From Candidatus Peribacteria bacterium (lineage in GTDB: Bacteria > Patescibacteriota > Gracilibacteria > Peribacterales > Peribacteraceae), in NCBI GenBank assembly GCA_023038255.1, contig CP082927.1, positions 144,436 through 208,435 of the forward strand: a stretch of 64,000 bases of DNA. Reading direction: 5' to 3'. Below, piece after piece: positions 36,218 through 44,700 of this stretch; within the stretch, counting starts at the first letter, position 1; the number at the start of each line of letters is the position of its first letter. The notes beneath the pieces were generated by a model, which was given only the letters and a program-made list of their open reading frames with translations, did not search any database and was not told where the DNA came from. Position numbers and translations under genes: made by a program.

Positions 36218-37237
36218 TCATCCCATAACCTTCCTCTTCATCTGCAGCAGCATTTTTATAAACGGCTTCAGTACAATTTCTTTTTCTGCAGGATAGGAAA
36301 GAACAGTGCCACCGAACTTCGCTTTAAAATCGCTGATTCCTGCCCACGGGTGATCATTCCCTGTGTCCGGGGGTGCAATTCCCAGGAGATCGTAGTGTGT
36401 GCATCCTGCGGCCTTACAGTGCTGAATTGCCTGCCACTGGAGCAGGTACGGAGCCATGAGGGATCGGTGTTGATAGTCGGAGGCGCCGTAGTAGTAGATG
36501 CCTGTCTTCCCATAGGTAACACCAATCAATCCGGCGATAGGAGCAGGGGAATGATCCGCGTATGCAAGGAGGAGGAAGCTGCCCGGAATCTTTTCCAGGA
36601 ATGTTTTGTATCGTTTCACTGATCCGCCACTAAACCCATCGCGTTTTGCGGTATCGGATGCAAGTGTTGCGTAGGCTGCAACATCGGCGGATTGCTCGAT
36701 CCGTATGCCGTTTTTCTGCGCCACTTTCATGTTATAGCGACCTTTCTGGTGCATTTGCTTTAGAAGATCGTCATCACTGAGTGTGAGATCAAGAATGCGC
36801 GTAGCCTCGGGCTGTTCGTGGCGTGTTGAAGGGTGGGTTATTGGTAATTGGTCATTGGTCATTGGGGAAAGAAAAATGCTGATGCATTTGTCTTTCTTTG
36901 CATCGACAATAATCTTTTCCAGAAATTCTCTAAAAGCTGAAAGCTGAAAGCCAGAAGCTACCACCGGTCCCCGCTGCATATCCCAAGTCGAAAACCCACC
37001 CGTGGTCCTATCAATCACCACCATCGCACTCGCCCCAATTTCCGACTTGTCCGACAGAGCTTTAGCGTAGTTGGATTTCCCATCACCAATTTCCACATAC
37101 ACCCGTACAGTCCGCCCCAATGCTTCCTGGTATGTTTTCCATTCCAGCGATTGCCACAGTGTGCCGTCCGGATGCTGTGCAATCCAGGTACTGTAGAGCG
37201 CCAGATCCTCGGCCGATGTCAGAAGGCGGATAGTCAT
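36218..37237 (-). CDS. FemAB/FemX-like aminoacyltransferase (lipid II interpeptide bridge)
   Basis: 339 residues with the two GNAT-like halves of Fem transferases, which add amino acids from aminoacyl-tRNA to peptidoglycan precursors. Seen: TLWQSLEWKTYQEALGR near 26-42, KQMHQKGRYNMKVAQKNGI (the typical R.NIrkA.k.G segment), AGLIGVTYGKTGIYYYGASDYQHR, and HYDLLGIAPPDTGNDHPWAGISDFKAKFGG, all characteristic. An insertion near 110-140 overlaps a GGTAATTGGTCATT repeat (36837-36870), so that stretch of protein is encoded by repeat DNA. It is a single gene. Confidence 0.85.
   Translation of the reverse strand: MTIRLLTSAEDLALYSTWIAQHPDGTLWQSLEWKTYQEALGRTVRVYVEIGDGKSNYAKALSDKSEIGASAMVVIDRTTGGFSTWDMQRGPVVASGFQLSAFREFLEKIIVDAKKDKCISIFLSPMTNDQLPITHPSTRHEQPEATRILDLTLSDDDLLKQMHQKGRYNMKVAQKNGIRIEQSADVAAYATLASDTAKRDGFSGGSVKRYKTFLEKIPGSFLLLAYADHSPAPIAGLIGVTYGKTGIYYYGASDYQHRSLMAPYLLQWQAIQHCKAAGCTHYDLLGIAPPDTGNDHPWAGISDFKAKFGGTVLSYPAEKEIVLKPFIKMLLQMKRKVMG
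36837..36870. repeat. GGTTATTGGTAATTGG simple repeat inside the FemX-like gene
   Basis: Units GTTATTGGTAATTGGTCATTGGTCATTGG lie in frame within the coding sequence of the FemX-like protein and encode an MTNDQLPIT-like peptide. The family of arrays is otherwise intergenic here. Confidence 0.55.
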
Positions 37238-37338
37238 TACAGGAAGTATACCCGAATTATATGTTCATAATCCTTGATTCTCCGTTTATGAAGCCTAGTA
37301 TTGATGTACTATCACTTTGAATCCTTCCCACGCTTCTT

Positions 37339-37944
37339 ATGCCACATGCGCTCCCGAATCTGCCGTATACCTATGCTGCCCTTGAGCCGCATATTGATGC
37401 ACGCACCATGGAGGTTCATTACAAGAACCATCATCAGACCTATGTTGATAAATTAAATGCTGCCATTGAGAAGCATCCGGAGCTTGCGGATAAGTCTGTG
37501 GAGGAACTGGTGGCTGATCTCGACATGGTGCCGGAAGACATCCGTACCGCTGTCCGCAATCACGGCGGGGGGCATCTGAACCATAGTTTGTTCTGGACCA
37601 TTCTCTCTCCGACAAAATCCGAGCCGAGCGCTGCACTCGCTGCCGCACTTGAGGCAAAGTTCGGGTCAGTGCAGGACTTCAAGGTACAGTTCTCCGAAAA
37701 GGCGACACTGCTCTTCGGATCCGGATGGGTGTGGCTTGTTGTTGATGGAAAAGATCTCGCGATTGTCACGACGCCAAACCAGGACAATCCGGTCACAGAC
37801 GGCAAGACACCGATTATGGGTATCGATATCTGGGAGCACGCGTACTACCTGAAGCACCAGAACCGCCGCCCGGAATACGTTGCTGCATTCTGGGAAGTGG
37901 TGAACTGGGGCGAGGTCTCACGCAGATTTGCAGAGGCGCAGTAA
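37339..37944 (+). CDS. sodA: Superoxide dismutase, Mn-type
   Basis: 201 residues. Metal ligands are His27, His82, Asp163 and His167 (DIWEHAYY). [11 protein letters not shown] has the Gly-Gly pair usual in Mn or cambialistic enzymes, where Fe enzymes have Ala-Ala/Gln. There is no signal peptide, so it acts in the cytosol against superoxide. Upstream, TTGATT and TAGTAT with a 16-bp spacer (about 37274-37301) form a possible promoter. It is convergent with a small minus-strand gene 5 bp away. Confidence 0.95.
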   Translation: MPHALPNLPYTYAALEPHIDARTMEVHYKNHHQTYVDKLNAAIEKHPELADKSVEELVADLDMVPEDIRTAVRNHGGGHLNHSLFWTILSPTKSEPSAALAAALEAKFGSVQDFKVQFSEKATLLFGSGWVWLVVDGKDLAIVTTPNQDNPVTDGKTPIMGIDIWEHAYYLKHQNRRPEYVAAFWEVVNWGEVSRRFAEAQ

Positions 37945-37949
37945 GGCTG

Positions 37950-38186
37950 TCATTCATCTGTGCTTTCCAGATACTGCATCAGCAAATAGCGTTCGTAACT
38001 CTCTGATTCCATCAGCGAGAAAACGGCAGAGCGTTGTCGTGCCAGACACCGGTCAAGCATGAGCTGTTTTTCAGAGAGATTCAGAGAGTGAAAGCCTGTG
38101 CGGAGCCACTGCACATCTTCGTGACTGACCCATGAAGATTGCTGAATATGAGAGGGGAGATCAATGGTGGAGCTGGGTGCATGCAT
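37950..38186 (-). CDS. Hypothetical protein (78 aa)
   Basis: Not recognised. Soluble and probably helical (EDVQWLRTGFHSLNLSEKQL; ERYLLMQYLESTDE at the end). No SD site precedes ATG 38186. Its end lies 5 bp from the end of sodA, a tight convergent arrangement that supports it. The stretch 38187-38380 holds a long stem GGGCGCATCG/CGATGCGCCC (about 38325-38372), which may end the DUF892 transcript. Confidence 0.45.
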   Translation of the reverse strand: MHAPSSTIDLPSHIQQSSWVSHEDVQWLRTGFHSLNLSEKQLMLDRCLARQRSAVFSLMESESYERYLLMQYLESTDE

Positions 38187-38380
38187 AAGAAAAAGGGTAC
38201 AAAAAAACGAACCTCACGTGGGAAGGAGGCTCTGCTTCAGGATTCATTTTTCCATTACGCAGCCAGCCGCCTTCCCGCAAGAAGGAGGTTAAGGGTGAGC
38301 GTAAGGGAGAGGAATTTCTTCACGGGCGCATCGTACGCAATTTCTTTATTGAGTCAAGATGCGATGCGCCCGCTCCATAT

Positions 38381-38899
38381 TTATGCCACTGCAGACAGTG
38401 ACTTGTGCAGAGTTTTTGCGATCTGTGACAGTGTCTGATCCGCTTTTCCTTCTTCCTGCAGAGTGGAGTTCAGAAGAGCGGCAACATCGGTAAAGCCAAG
38501 AACTTTCGCATGTTCACGTGCACAGCCATACGCCGCCATCTCATAGTGTTCCACGCGCTGGCAGGCGCCAATCAGTGCATCATCTTTCACATTCGCTTCC
38601 ATCTCGCCGTGGATCACATGGTCACCTTCTTTCAGGACACCTTTCATGCCGTCACACCCGATACGCTCGGGTTTCATATCCAGCATATTGAAACAGTCTT
38701 CCAGGCGTGTGATGTGCGTTTCAGTTTCGCGTATGTGTTCTTCGAGAGCCTTTTTCAGGTCAAGATCCGTTGCCTGCTCAATGACTTTTGGCAGGGCGTC
38801 CATAATCTGAAATTCTGCGTCGTATAAATCCTTCAGTTCGTGCGCGAGGAGAACGTGCAAAGACGGCGCATCGACTTTTCCGGGGTGGAGGAGGGACAT
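38381..38899 (-). CDS. DUF892/YciE-like ferritin-like protein
   Basis: 172 residues. The family is a four-helix ferritin-like bundle with a di-iron site, linked to stress responses. Seen: LAHELKDLYDAEFQIMDALPKV near 18-39, LEEHIRETETHITRLEDCF near 52-70, VEHYEMAAYGCAREHAKVLG near 117-136 and LQEEGKADQTLSQIA near 148-162, which hold the Glu and His ligands. It lies near superoxide dismutase, which fits an oxidative-stress pairing. Confidence 0.88.
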   Translation of the reverse strand: MSLLHPGKVDAPSLHVLLAHELKDLYDAEFQIMDALPKVIEQATDLDLKKALEEHIRETETHITRLEDCFNMLDMKPERIGCDGMKGVLKEGDHVIHGEMEANVKDDALIGACQRVEHYEMAAYGCAREHAKVLGFTDVAALLNSTLQEEGKADQTLSQIAKTLHKSLSAVA

Positions 38900-38981
38900 A
38901 GAAATACAGGGAAGGGGATAATCACTACTAAGACGTGTTGAGTAGCCGCGTCTGTCGTACTTCCTGCAGAAAGAGGGGGAA

Positions 38982-39009
38982 TTGACGAAAGTAAATTTTA
39001 ATTTACAAT
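38982..39009 (+). promoter_or_regulatory. Promoter with palindromic operator for the TIM-barrel gene
   Basis: TTGACG (38982-38987), a 16-bp spacer and TACAAT (39004-39009). The perfect 16-bp palindrome GTAAATTTTAATTTAC (38991-39006) fills the spacer and overlaps the -10, the position expected for a repressor site. The leader would be about 230 nt. Confidence 0.7.
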
Positions 39010-39245
39010 ATGCAACTTCTTTGCAGACTCTGCAGAGGAGATGGTCTTTGGCTTCACTGGCTTATCATCTCTTCGACGTTGGTTTCCTGTGCATGACATT
39101 TTCGTGCATATAGAACCAATGTTGATGAGATGTGTTATCTCTCAAAGTCACTCTTTTTATAGAAAGGAAAATTTGGAGCGTCAGTCTGAAACATTGGTGG
39201 TGAAGAGTATGAGCATTTCAAATTTCACAGAGGAATCAAAGCATT

Positions 39246-40379
39246 ATGTCACATGTAAGTAGCATCAAGGGGCCTGCAATTTTCTTGGCGCAGGGCTGGG
39301 GCAAGCCGGGATGGAAAACACTTCCGGAGTGCGCGAAGACTGCCGCAAGCCTCGGGTACAAAGGCATGCAAGCGCCCTTGTGGACGGGGAGCGGTATCGA
39401 TGTCGAAAAGGCAGCAGGCTCGCAATCATACTGCGAGGATCTGCAGGCAGAAGTGACTGCTGCCGGATGTCCCATTGTGGAACTTGCCAATCACTGCGAG
39501 ACGCAATTGGTACGGTGTGCGCCGGTCTATCTGGAGCTGCATCAATGGCCTGTGCCTCCTACACTGCATGGCAATCACACAGCCATTCAAGAGTGGGCAC
39601 GGATTCGGGCGCGGCAAAGCATTTTGGCTGCCAAGAATTTCGGCTTCAACCGCGTTGCCGCCTTCAGCGGTACCGGCATGTTTCACCTGATGTATCCGTG
39701 GCCGCAGCGGCCCGCCGGATTGGTGGAAGCAGGATTCAACGCCTTGGCAGATGCGTGGCGACCGATTTTCGACTTCGGTGGCGAGCACGGTGTTGATGTG
39801 TGTTTCGAATTGCACCCCGGGGAAGACCTGATGGACGGTAACACGTTCAATCAGTTTCTCGGGTACGTCGACAATCATCCGAAGTGCAATATCCTGCTGG
39901 ATCTCAGCCACTCGGTTTTGAGCGGCATGGGCCTCCGGCAGATGCTTGGGTTCATCGTTGCAAATAAGGAGCGTATCAAGATGTTCCATGTCAAAGACGC
40001 CGAATTCAACCCAACCGAGGGCGGCGGCGTCTACGACGGATACCGCAGCTGGAAAGATCGCGCTGGCAGGTTCAGGAGTCTTGGTGATGGTCAGATCGAC
40101 TACTCTGCTGTCATCGCTATGCTCGATCATCTGGGCCTGGATTTGTGGGCCGTGCTCGAATGGGAATGCTGCTTCAAAGGATGGAATCAGGGGGTGGAGG
40201 AAGGGGCCAAGTTCATCGAAGCGTGGATCAACGGAACAACTCCTCCCACCAAGGCCGATGTCATTCCTCACAATGAAGGTGCCTTCGACGACTTTGCCGC
40301 CGGCAAGATCGACAAGGGTGTCATCAGCAGGCTGATTGGAGTGAAAGAATCTGAAGTGAATACGAAGGTTGCTTCGTAG
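39246..40379 (+). CDS. Sugar phosphate isomerase/epimerase-like TIM-barrel enzyme
   Basis: 377 residues of the xylose isomerase-like TIM barrel family (AP_endonuc_2). Metal-binding positions: Glu in CFELHPGEDL, Asp-His in NILLDLSHSVL, His-Asp in MFHVKDAEFNPTEGGGVYDG, and Glu in AVLEWECCFKGW. The substrate cannot be told; this clade includes inositol and keto-sugar epimerases. GAGGA lies 12 nt upstream of the ATG. It has its own promoter with palindromic operator and a strong terminator, so it is a regulated single gene, and its bulk sequence resembles enzymes common in non-CPR bacteria, hinting at transfer. Confidence 0.8.
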   Translation: MSHVSSIKGPAIFLAQGWGKPGWKTLPECAKTAASLGYKGMQAPLWTGSGIDVEKAAGSQSYCEDLQAEVTAAGCPIVELANHCETQLVRCAPVYLELHQWPVPPTLHGNHTAIQEWARIRARQSILAAKNFGFNRVAAFSGTGMFHLMYPWPQRPAGLVEAGFNALADAWRPIFDFGGEHGVDVCFELHPGEDLMDGNTFNQFLGYVDNHPKCNILLDLSHSVLSGMGLRQMLGFIVANKERIKMFHVKDAEFNPTEGGGVYDGYRSWKDRAGRFRSLGDGQIDYSAVIAMLDHLGLDLWAVLEWECCFKGWNQGVEEGAKFIEAWINGTTPPTKADVIPHNEGAFDDFAAGKIDKGVISRLIGVKESEVNTKVAS

Positions 40380-40415
40380 ATTCAGAGAAGATACGGAAGC
40401 TGGTTGCCAAAGAAG

Positions 40416-40446
40416 AACCGGGTGTCGCGAGATACCCGGTTTTTTA
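40416..40446 (+). terminator. Terminator of the TIM-barrel gene
   Basis: AACCGGGT and ATACCCGGTT pair and are followed by five T. Confidence 0.88.
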
Positions 40447-40517
40447 TGTTCTTAAAGATCATCCCAGCCGCACATGTCGACTGGGATGCCTCTGAAACGT
40501 ACGGACGTGGATACTTT

Positions 40518-40676
40518 TTACGGAGCCCTTTTGACGGTTTTCATTTTCCGTGATCCCTTTTTCTTTTCGAGATGATTACCTGGCTGATTGGGAAAAGTCG
40601 GGTCCGGTTTTACCACTTTTTTCTTGGGGACAACTGCATTCCTGGTCGGTGGGAGTGGTCCTTTTTTCTTAGCCAC
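40518..40676 (-). CDS. Small Lys/Pro-rich protein (52 aa)
   Basis: Not recognised. A very basic, probably disordered protein starting AKKKGPLPPTRNAVVPKKK and ending in KMKTVKRAP. It starts with GTG, with CAGGAG 7 nt upstream; the same CAGGAGCTC leader motif precedes the next gene. The promoter is at 40722-40749. A longer frame from 40778 would begin with promoter sequence and is rejected. Confidence 0.55.
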   Translation of the reverse strand: MAKKKGPLPPTRNAVVPKKKVVKPDPTFPNQPGNHLEKKKGSRKMKTVKRAP

Positions 40677-40721
40677 GATAGAGCTCCTGAAAGTGTGAAA
40701 AAGCCTCAGAGACGTAGTGTC

Positions 40722-40749
40722 ACTATAAAATATCTTTATGAAATAGCAA
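40722..40749 (-). promoter_or_regulatory. Promoter of the 52-aa gene
   Basis: Minus-strand TTGCTA (40744-40749), 16-bp spacer, TATAGT (40722-40727). The -35 overlaps the T-run of the preceding terminator. Confidence 0.6.
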
Positions 40750-40786
40750 AAAAACCACCCAGGCGACAAACGCGTCACTTGGGTGG
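40748..40786 (-). terminator. Terminator of the 49-aa gene
   Basis: CCACCCA and TGGGTGG pair around a loop with GTGACGCG, and seven T follow on the minus strand. The loop sequence resembles that of the hairpin at 41060. Confidence 0.85.
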
Positions 40787-40807
40787 GCAGATCACTGAGC
40801 TCTGCGA

Positions 40808-40957
40808 CTACTTCCTGCTTTTCTTCTTTTTAATGCGCTTCTTCATAATGCGCACCTTCTTCTGGATAAATACCTTGCTCTTCTTGCGGGACGGCACATA
40901 GATCGTCATGACGACGATATCGCCCCAGCGGTTCTTGCGCTTTACATGCTTGTGCAC
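40808..40957 (-). CDS. Small highly basic protein (49 aa)
   Basis: Not recognised. GTG start at 40957 with CAGGAG 6 nt upstream. The product begins VHKHVKRKNRWGDIVVMTI, has a short strand-forming centre, and ends in a run of Lys and Arg (KKVRIMKKRIKKKKSRK). It looks like a nucleic-acid-binding or ribosome-associated peptide. It has its own promoter (41009-41036) and terminator, which argues strongly that it is a real gene. Confidence 0.6.
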   Translation of the reverse strand: MHKHVKRKNRWGDIVVMTIYVPSRKKSKVFIQKKVRIMKKRIKKKKSRK

Positions 40958-41008
40958 AATGAGCTCCTGTTTTTTGAAGTAGCAAAACGGTCACAGTGAT
41001 TAAATAGA

Positions 41009-41036
41009 ATTATAGAATATTAATACAATAAAACAA
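41009..41036 (-). promoter_or_regulatory. Promoter of the 49-aa gene
   Basis: Minus-strand TTGTTT (41031-41036), 16-bp spacer, TATAAT (41009-41014), then ATTTAATCAC just downstream, similar to the sequence after the promoter at 41543. Confidence 0.65.
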
Positions 41037-41059
41037 TATCCTATGACTGATCTTTCAAT

Positions 41060-41092
41060 CCCCCCAAGCAACACAACGTGTCACCTGGGGGT
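41060..41092 (-). terminator. Hairpin after the 114-aa gene
   Basis: ACCCCCAGG and CTTGGGGGG pair around a GTGACACG-containing loop on the minus strand, without a long T-run. Its loop resembles the terminator at 40748. Confidence 0.6.
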
Positions 41093-41122
41093 AAGTCACT
41101 TCGCTGTCGACTCAGTGAATCC

Positions 41123-41467
41123 TTAGCCTGGAATCCGATGTAAGCGGACGATGCATGGAGCACCATCTCCATTGTCTTCCCAGACAGTTTCTTGCAGATT
41201 CATTTCCTGCAACTTCTCATTGAGCCACTTCTCGTAGACAGGCTCAATTTCGGGATGGGTCAATGCGATTTGGGGATAGCCGTTCTTCTTGTCTCCAACA
41301 TCGCGTACACAGACAGCCCATTTCTCTCTCCCCGGGATGCTGCAAACCGGGCGAAAACAGAGCTCAAGCGGATAGACGATATCTTCGTCTGGATCACTGC
41401 TAGGCTTTTGCATCTGAATTCCTGTCCCATACATTTCCGGTGGGAGTGTTGGGGGTGCTTTTGCCAT
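41123..41467 (-). CDS. Hypothetical protein (114 aa)
   Basis: Not recognised. A soluble mixed protein starting MAKAPPTLPPEMYGTGI, with a core REKWAVCVRDVGDKKNG and EPVYEKWLNEKLQEMNL. GAAAGATG upstream of the ATG is a weak SD site. The promoter at 41543-41570 gives a leader of about 70 nt. It is the first of three minus-strand single-gene units between the TIM-barrel gene and rpoB. Confidence 0.6.
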   Translation of the reverse strand: MAKAPPTLPPEMYGTGIQMQKPSSDPDEDIVYPLELCFRPVCSIPGREKWAVCVRDVGDKKNGYPQIALTHPEIEPVYEKWLNEKLQEMNLQETVWEDNGDGAPCIVRLHRIPG

Positions 41468-41542
41468 TTTTCATCTTTCTTGCTTTATGAATACTGAGCC
41501 GACGCTGTGAAAAACCAATTTTTTCACGTGTGACTAAATATG

Positions 41543-41570
41543 ATTATACAATATTGGTAAAAACTAGCAA
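41543..41570 (-). promoter_or_regulatory. Promoter of the 114-aa gene
   Basis: Minus-strand TTGCTA (41565-41570), 16-bp spacer, TATAAT (41543-41548), followed by ATTTAGTCAC. Confidence 0.7.
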
Positions 41571-41755
41571 CATCATTGGCTAAATAATTGACCAATCGCC
41601 AAATCTGAGTACAATTTCCGGGTCTTACAGCTGGCTTTGACTGTGTTTTGAGCGCTGCCTGACCTCCTTCGTTTTGTGGTAAACACAAGCAAAGGCGGTT
41701 CCTGGCGGGGTTTTCTTTGTTTTGATACCCCGATCCAGTCCTCTATCCCCATCCC

Positions 41756-41761
41756 TTTACT
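41756..41761 (+). promoter_or_regulatory. Possible -10 box of leaderless rpoB transcript
   Basis: TTTACT ends exactly 6 nt before the ATG at 41768. The match to TATAAT is modest, but spacing agrees with the other leaderless candidates. Confidence 0.3.
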
Positions 41762-41767
41762 CCCATT

Positions 41768-44700
41768 ATGGCTGCAAAAAAGCCCGCTAAAAAAGCTGCA
41801 AAGCCTGCGAAGAAAGTGGTAAAGAAGGTCGCTGCGAAGCCTGTAAAGAAGGCTCCGGCCAAGAAAGCCGCTCCGAAGAAGGTTGCGAAGCCTGCAAAGA
41901 AAGCTGCCCCAAAGGCCGCTCCTAAAAAGGTCATCAAAGCCGCTCCGGTCAAAAAGCCAGAACCTGCTCCGAAAAAGGAGGCGCCGAAGGCTGCTGCTCC
42001 GGAAAAGAAGGTTGCTGTGGTTGCCAAAGTTGCCGCTCCTGCAAAGAAGCAGCAGGATATTCTGAAAAAGCCTGCTGGCGCGAAAGCTGTATACCAGATG
42101 GATGTCGAACAGAGCATTCTGCCGCAGATTATCCCGCACCTTCAGCCACCTTTGGATAAGGTTCCGGATTCCATCAAGGATCTTCCGGCTGATATTGCTG
42201 CGAAAAAAGTGATTGAAGGCCGCGTGTTCATTGTGGATGACCAGGGCGTCTCGCACGTGCCGTCCCTCATTGAAATGCAGCTCGAAAGCTACAAGTGGTT
42301 CCTCACAGAGGGTCTCAAAGAACTCCTCCAGGAAATCACCCCGATTACAGACTTCTCCGGCAAGAAGATGGAACTGAGAATCCTCGGCCACACCTTCGAT
42401 GCGCCGAAGTACGATCCGGAAACCTGCAGCCGCAGAAACCTCAGCTACGAGGCGGCTATGAAGGGTCACGTTCAGCTTATCAACAAAGAGACCGGTGAAA
42501 TCAAAGAGCAGGATGTGTTCCTCGGTTCCATTCCTCTCATGACGAACAATGGTACCTTCATCATCGGAGGTATCGAACGTGTCGTTGTGCACCAGCTCGT
42601 CCGTTCGCCGGGTGTGTTCTTCTCTACCATGCCGGATTATCCAAAGTTCCACGCCGCAAAGATCATCCCGAAGCGCGGTGTGTGGCTCGAAATTGAAACG
42701 GATCGCCGCGGTGTCATCACCTGCAAAATCGATCGCAAGCGCAAGATTCCCATCACGCAGCTCCTCCGCGTGTTTGGCTACACAACAGAATCCCAGATGA
42801 TGGATCTCTTCAGTGACCTCGTCTCCGAAGAGCACGATTTCATTCTGAAGACTCTCGAAAAGGACACTGCTTCCACGCTCGAAGACGCCTACCAGAGCAT
42901 CTACCGCCGCATTCGCCCGGGCGACTACGCCACGCCGGAAAACGCAAAGCAGCTCATTGACGGTCTCTTCTTCGACTTCAAGAAGTACGACATGGGAACG
43001 ATCGCCCGCTACAAACTCAACCGCCGCTTCGGTGTCGAAACACCGAGCGATGAGCAGCACCGCGTATTCCAGGTGAAAGACTTTATCGAAATTCTCCGCG
43101 AACTCATCCGCCTGAATAACGGTATCGGTACACCGGATGATATCGACCACCTCTCTAACCGCCGCGTCCGTTCCGTTGGTGAACTTGTGCAGAACAAGTA
43201 CCGCGTGGGACTCGTGCGCACCGAGCGTATTGTGAAAGATCGTATGACTGTCATGGATCTTGAAACCGTGACACCGACACAGCTTATCAACTGCCGTCCG
43301 GTCACTGCTGCGATGCGCGAATTCTTCGCCAGCTCCCAGCTGTCCCAGTTCATGGACCAGACAAACCCGCTCTCCGAACTTGCTCACAAGCGTCGCCTCT
43401 CCGCGATGGGTCCGGGTGGACTCTCCCGCGAGCGCGCATCCTTCGACGTCCGCGACGTGCACACCAGCCACTACGGCCGTATCTGTCCGATTGCGACTCC
43501 GGAAGGACCGAACATCGGACTTGTCGTTCACTTGGCAGGTTTCGCCCGCGTGAACCCGTACGGATTTTTGGAGACACCGTACAGAGAAGTGTTGCATGAC
43601 GTTGCACTCGATGCAGACGCCATGCTTGGACGCATTATCGACGAAACGGTGAAGGACGGCCGCAAGGTCATCATCAAAGAAGGCGATACCATTGATTCCA
43701 AAGAGACAGCACGCCAGATTATTTCTCTCCTCAAAAAAGAGAAGCGCGACACCGTGCACGTCCGTGCATTCGCAACCGGAAAGGTGATCTTCATGGATGC
43801 GGAACAGGAGCGCAGACTCATCATCTCCCAGGCTCAGGAAACAGGAACACTCAGCGAATTCGGTGAGTTTATGGAGCCCCGCGTGTCCGCACGCAAGGGT
43901 GGAGAAGCGACACTGTCCGATGTCCGCGATGTCACACACATCGACGTGTCCCCGAAGCAGATTCTCTCGATCTCAACCTCTCTCATTCCGTTCCTCGAGC
44001 ACGATGACAACACACGTGCATCCATGGGAACGAACATGCAACGTCAGGCTGTGCCGCTCGTGAAGCCGCATGCACCGCTCGTCGGTACAGGTCTCGAAGG
44101 ACTCGCTGCGCGCGCGTCCGGACATGCGTTGCTTGCAGAGGAAGACGGAGAAGTAACCTACGTCGACGCCGACCAGATCAGCATTGTGTACAAGACCGGT
44201 CGCAAAGAGACGTACAAGATGAAGACATTCCTCCGCTCAAACCAGGGAACATGTTTCCACATGCGCCCGCTCGTGGCTCATGGACAGAAGATTCACAAGG
44301 GCCAGACACTTGCAGACGGTTCTGCAGTGGAAGGCGGTGAACTCGCCCTCGGACAGAACCTGCTTGTGGCGTATATGTCCTGGCAGGGATACAACTTCGA
44401 AGATGCCATCATCATTTCTGATCGCATTGTGGAGCAGGGCTACTTCGATTCCATTCACATTGAGAGCTACATTACAGACGTGCGTGAAACCAAGCTGGGT
44501 CCTGAGACAGTGACCCGCGACATCCCGAACGTTGGTGAAGGAAAGCTCAAGGACCTCGACGTCGACGGTATTGTCCGCATTGGTGCAACCGTTCACGAAG
44601 GAGACATCCTTGTCGGTAAAATCACACCGAAGGGTGAGACGGAACTGACACCGGAAGAGCGCCTCCTGCAGGCAATCTTCGGCGACAAGGCGAAGGACGT

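Noticed and set aside
35890-36296. A 117-codon plus-strand frame across triple-hairpin copy B, and similar frames over copies A and C
   Set aside because: The frames follow the repeat and differ between copies; the conserved property is hairpin pairing, not protein sequence.
41573-43939. A 788-codon minus-strand open frame antisense to rpoB
   Set aside because: It is a mirror of the biased codon use of rpoB; its sequence has no domain, and the plus strand is an unmistakable beta subunit.
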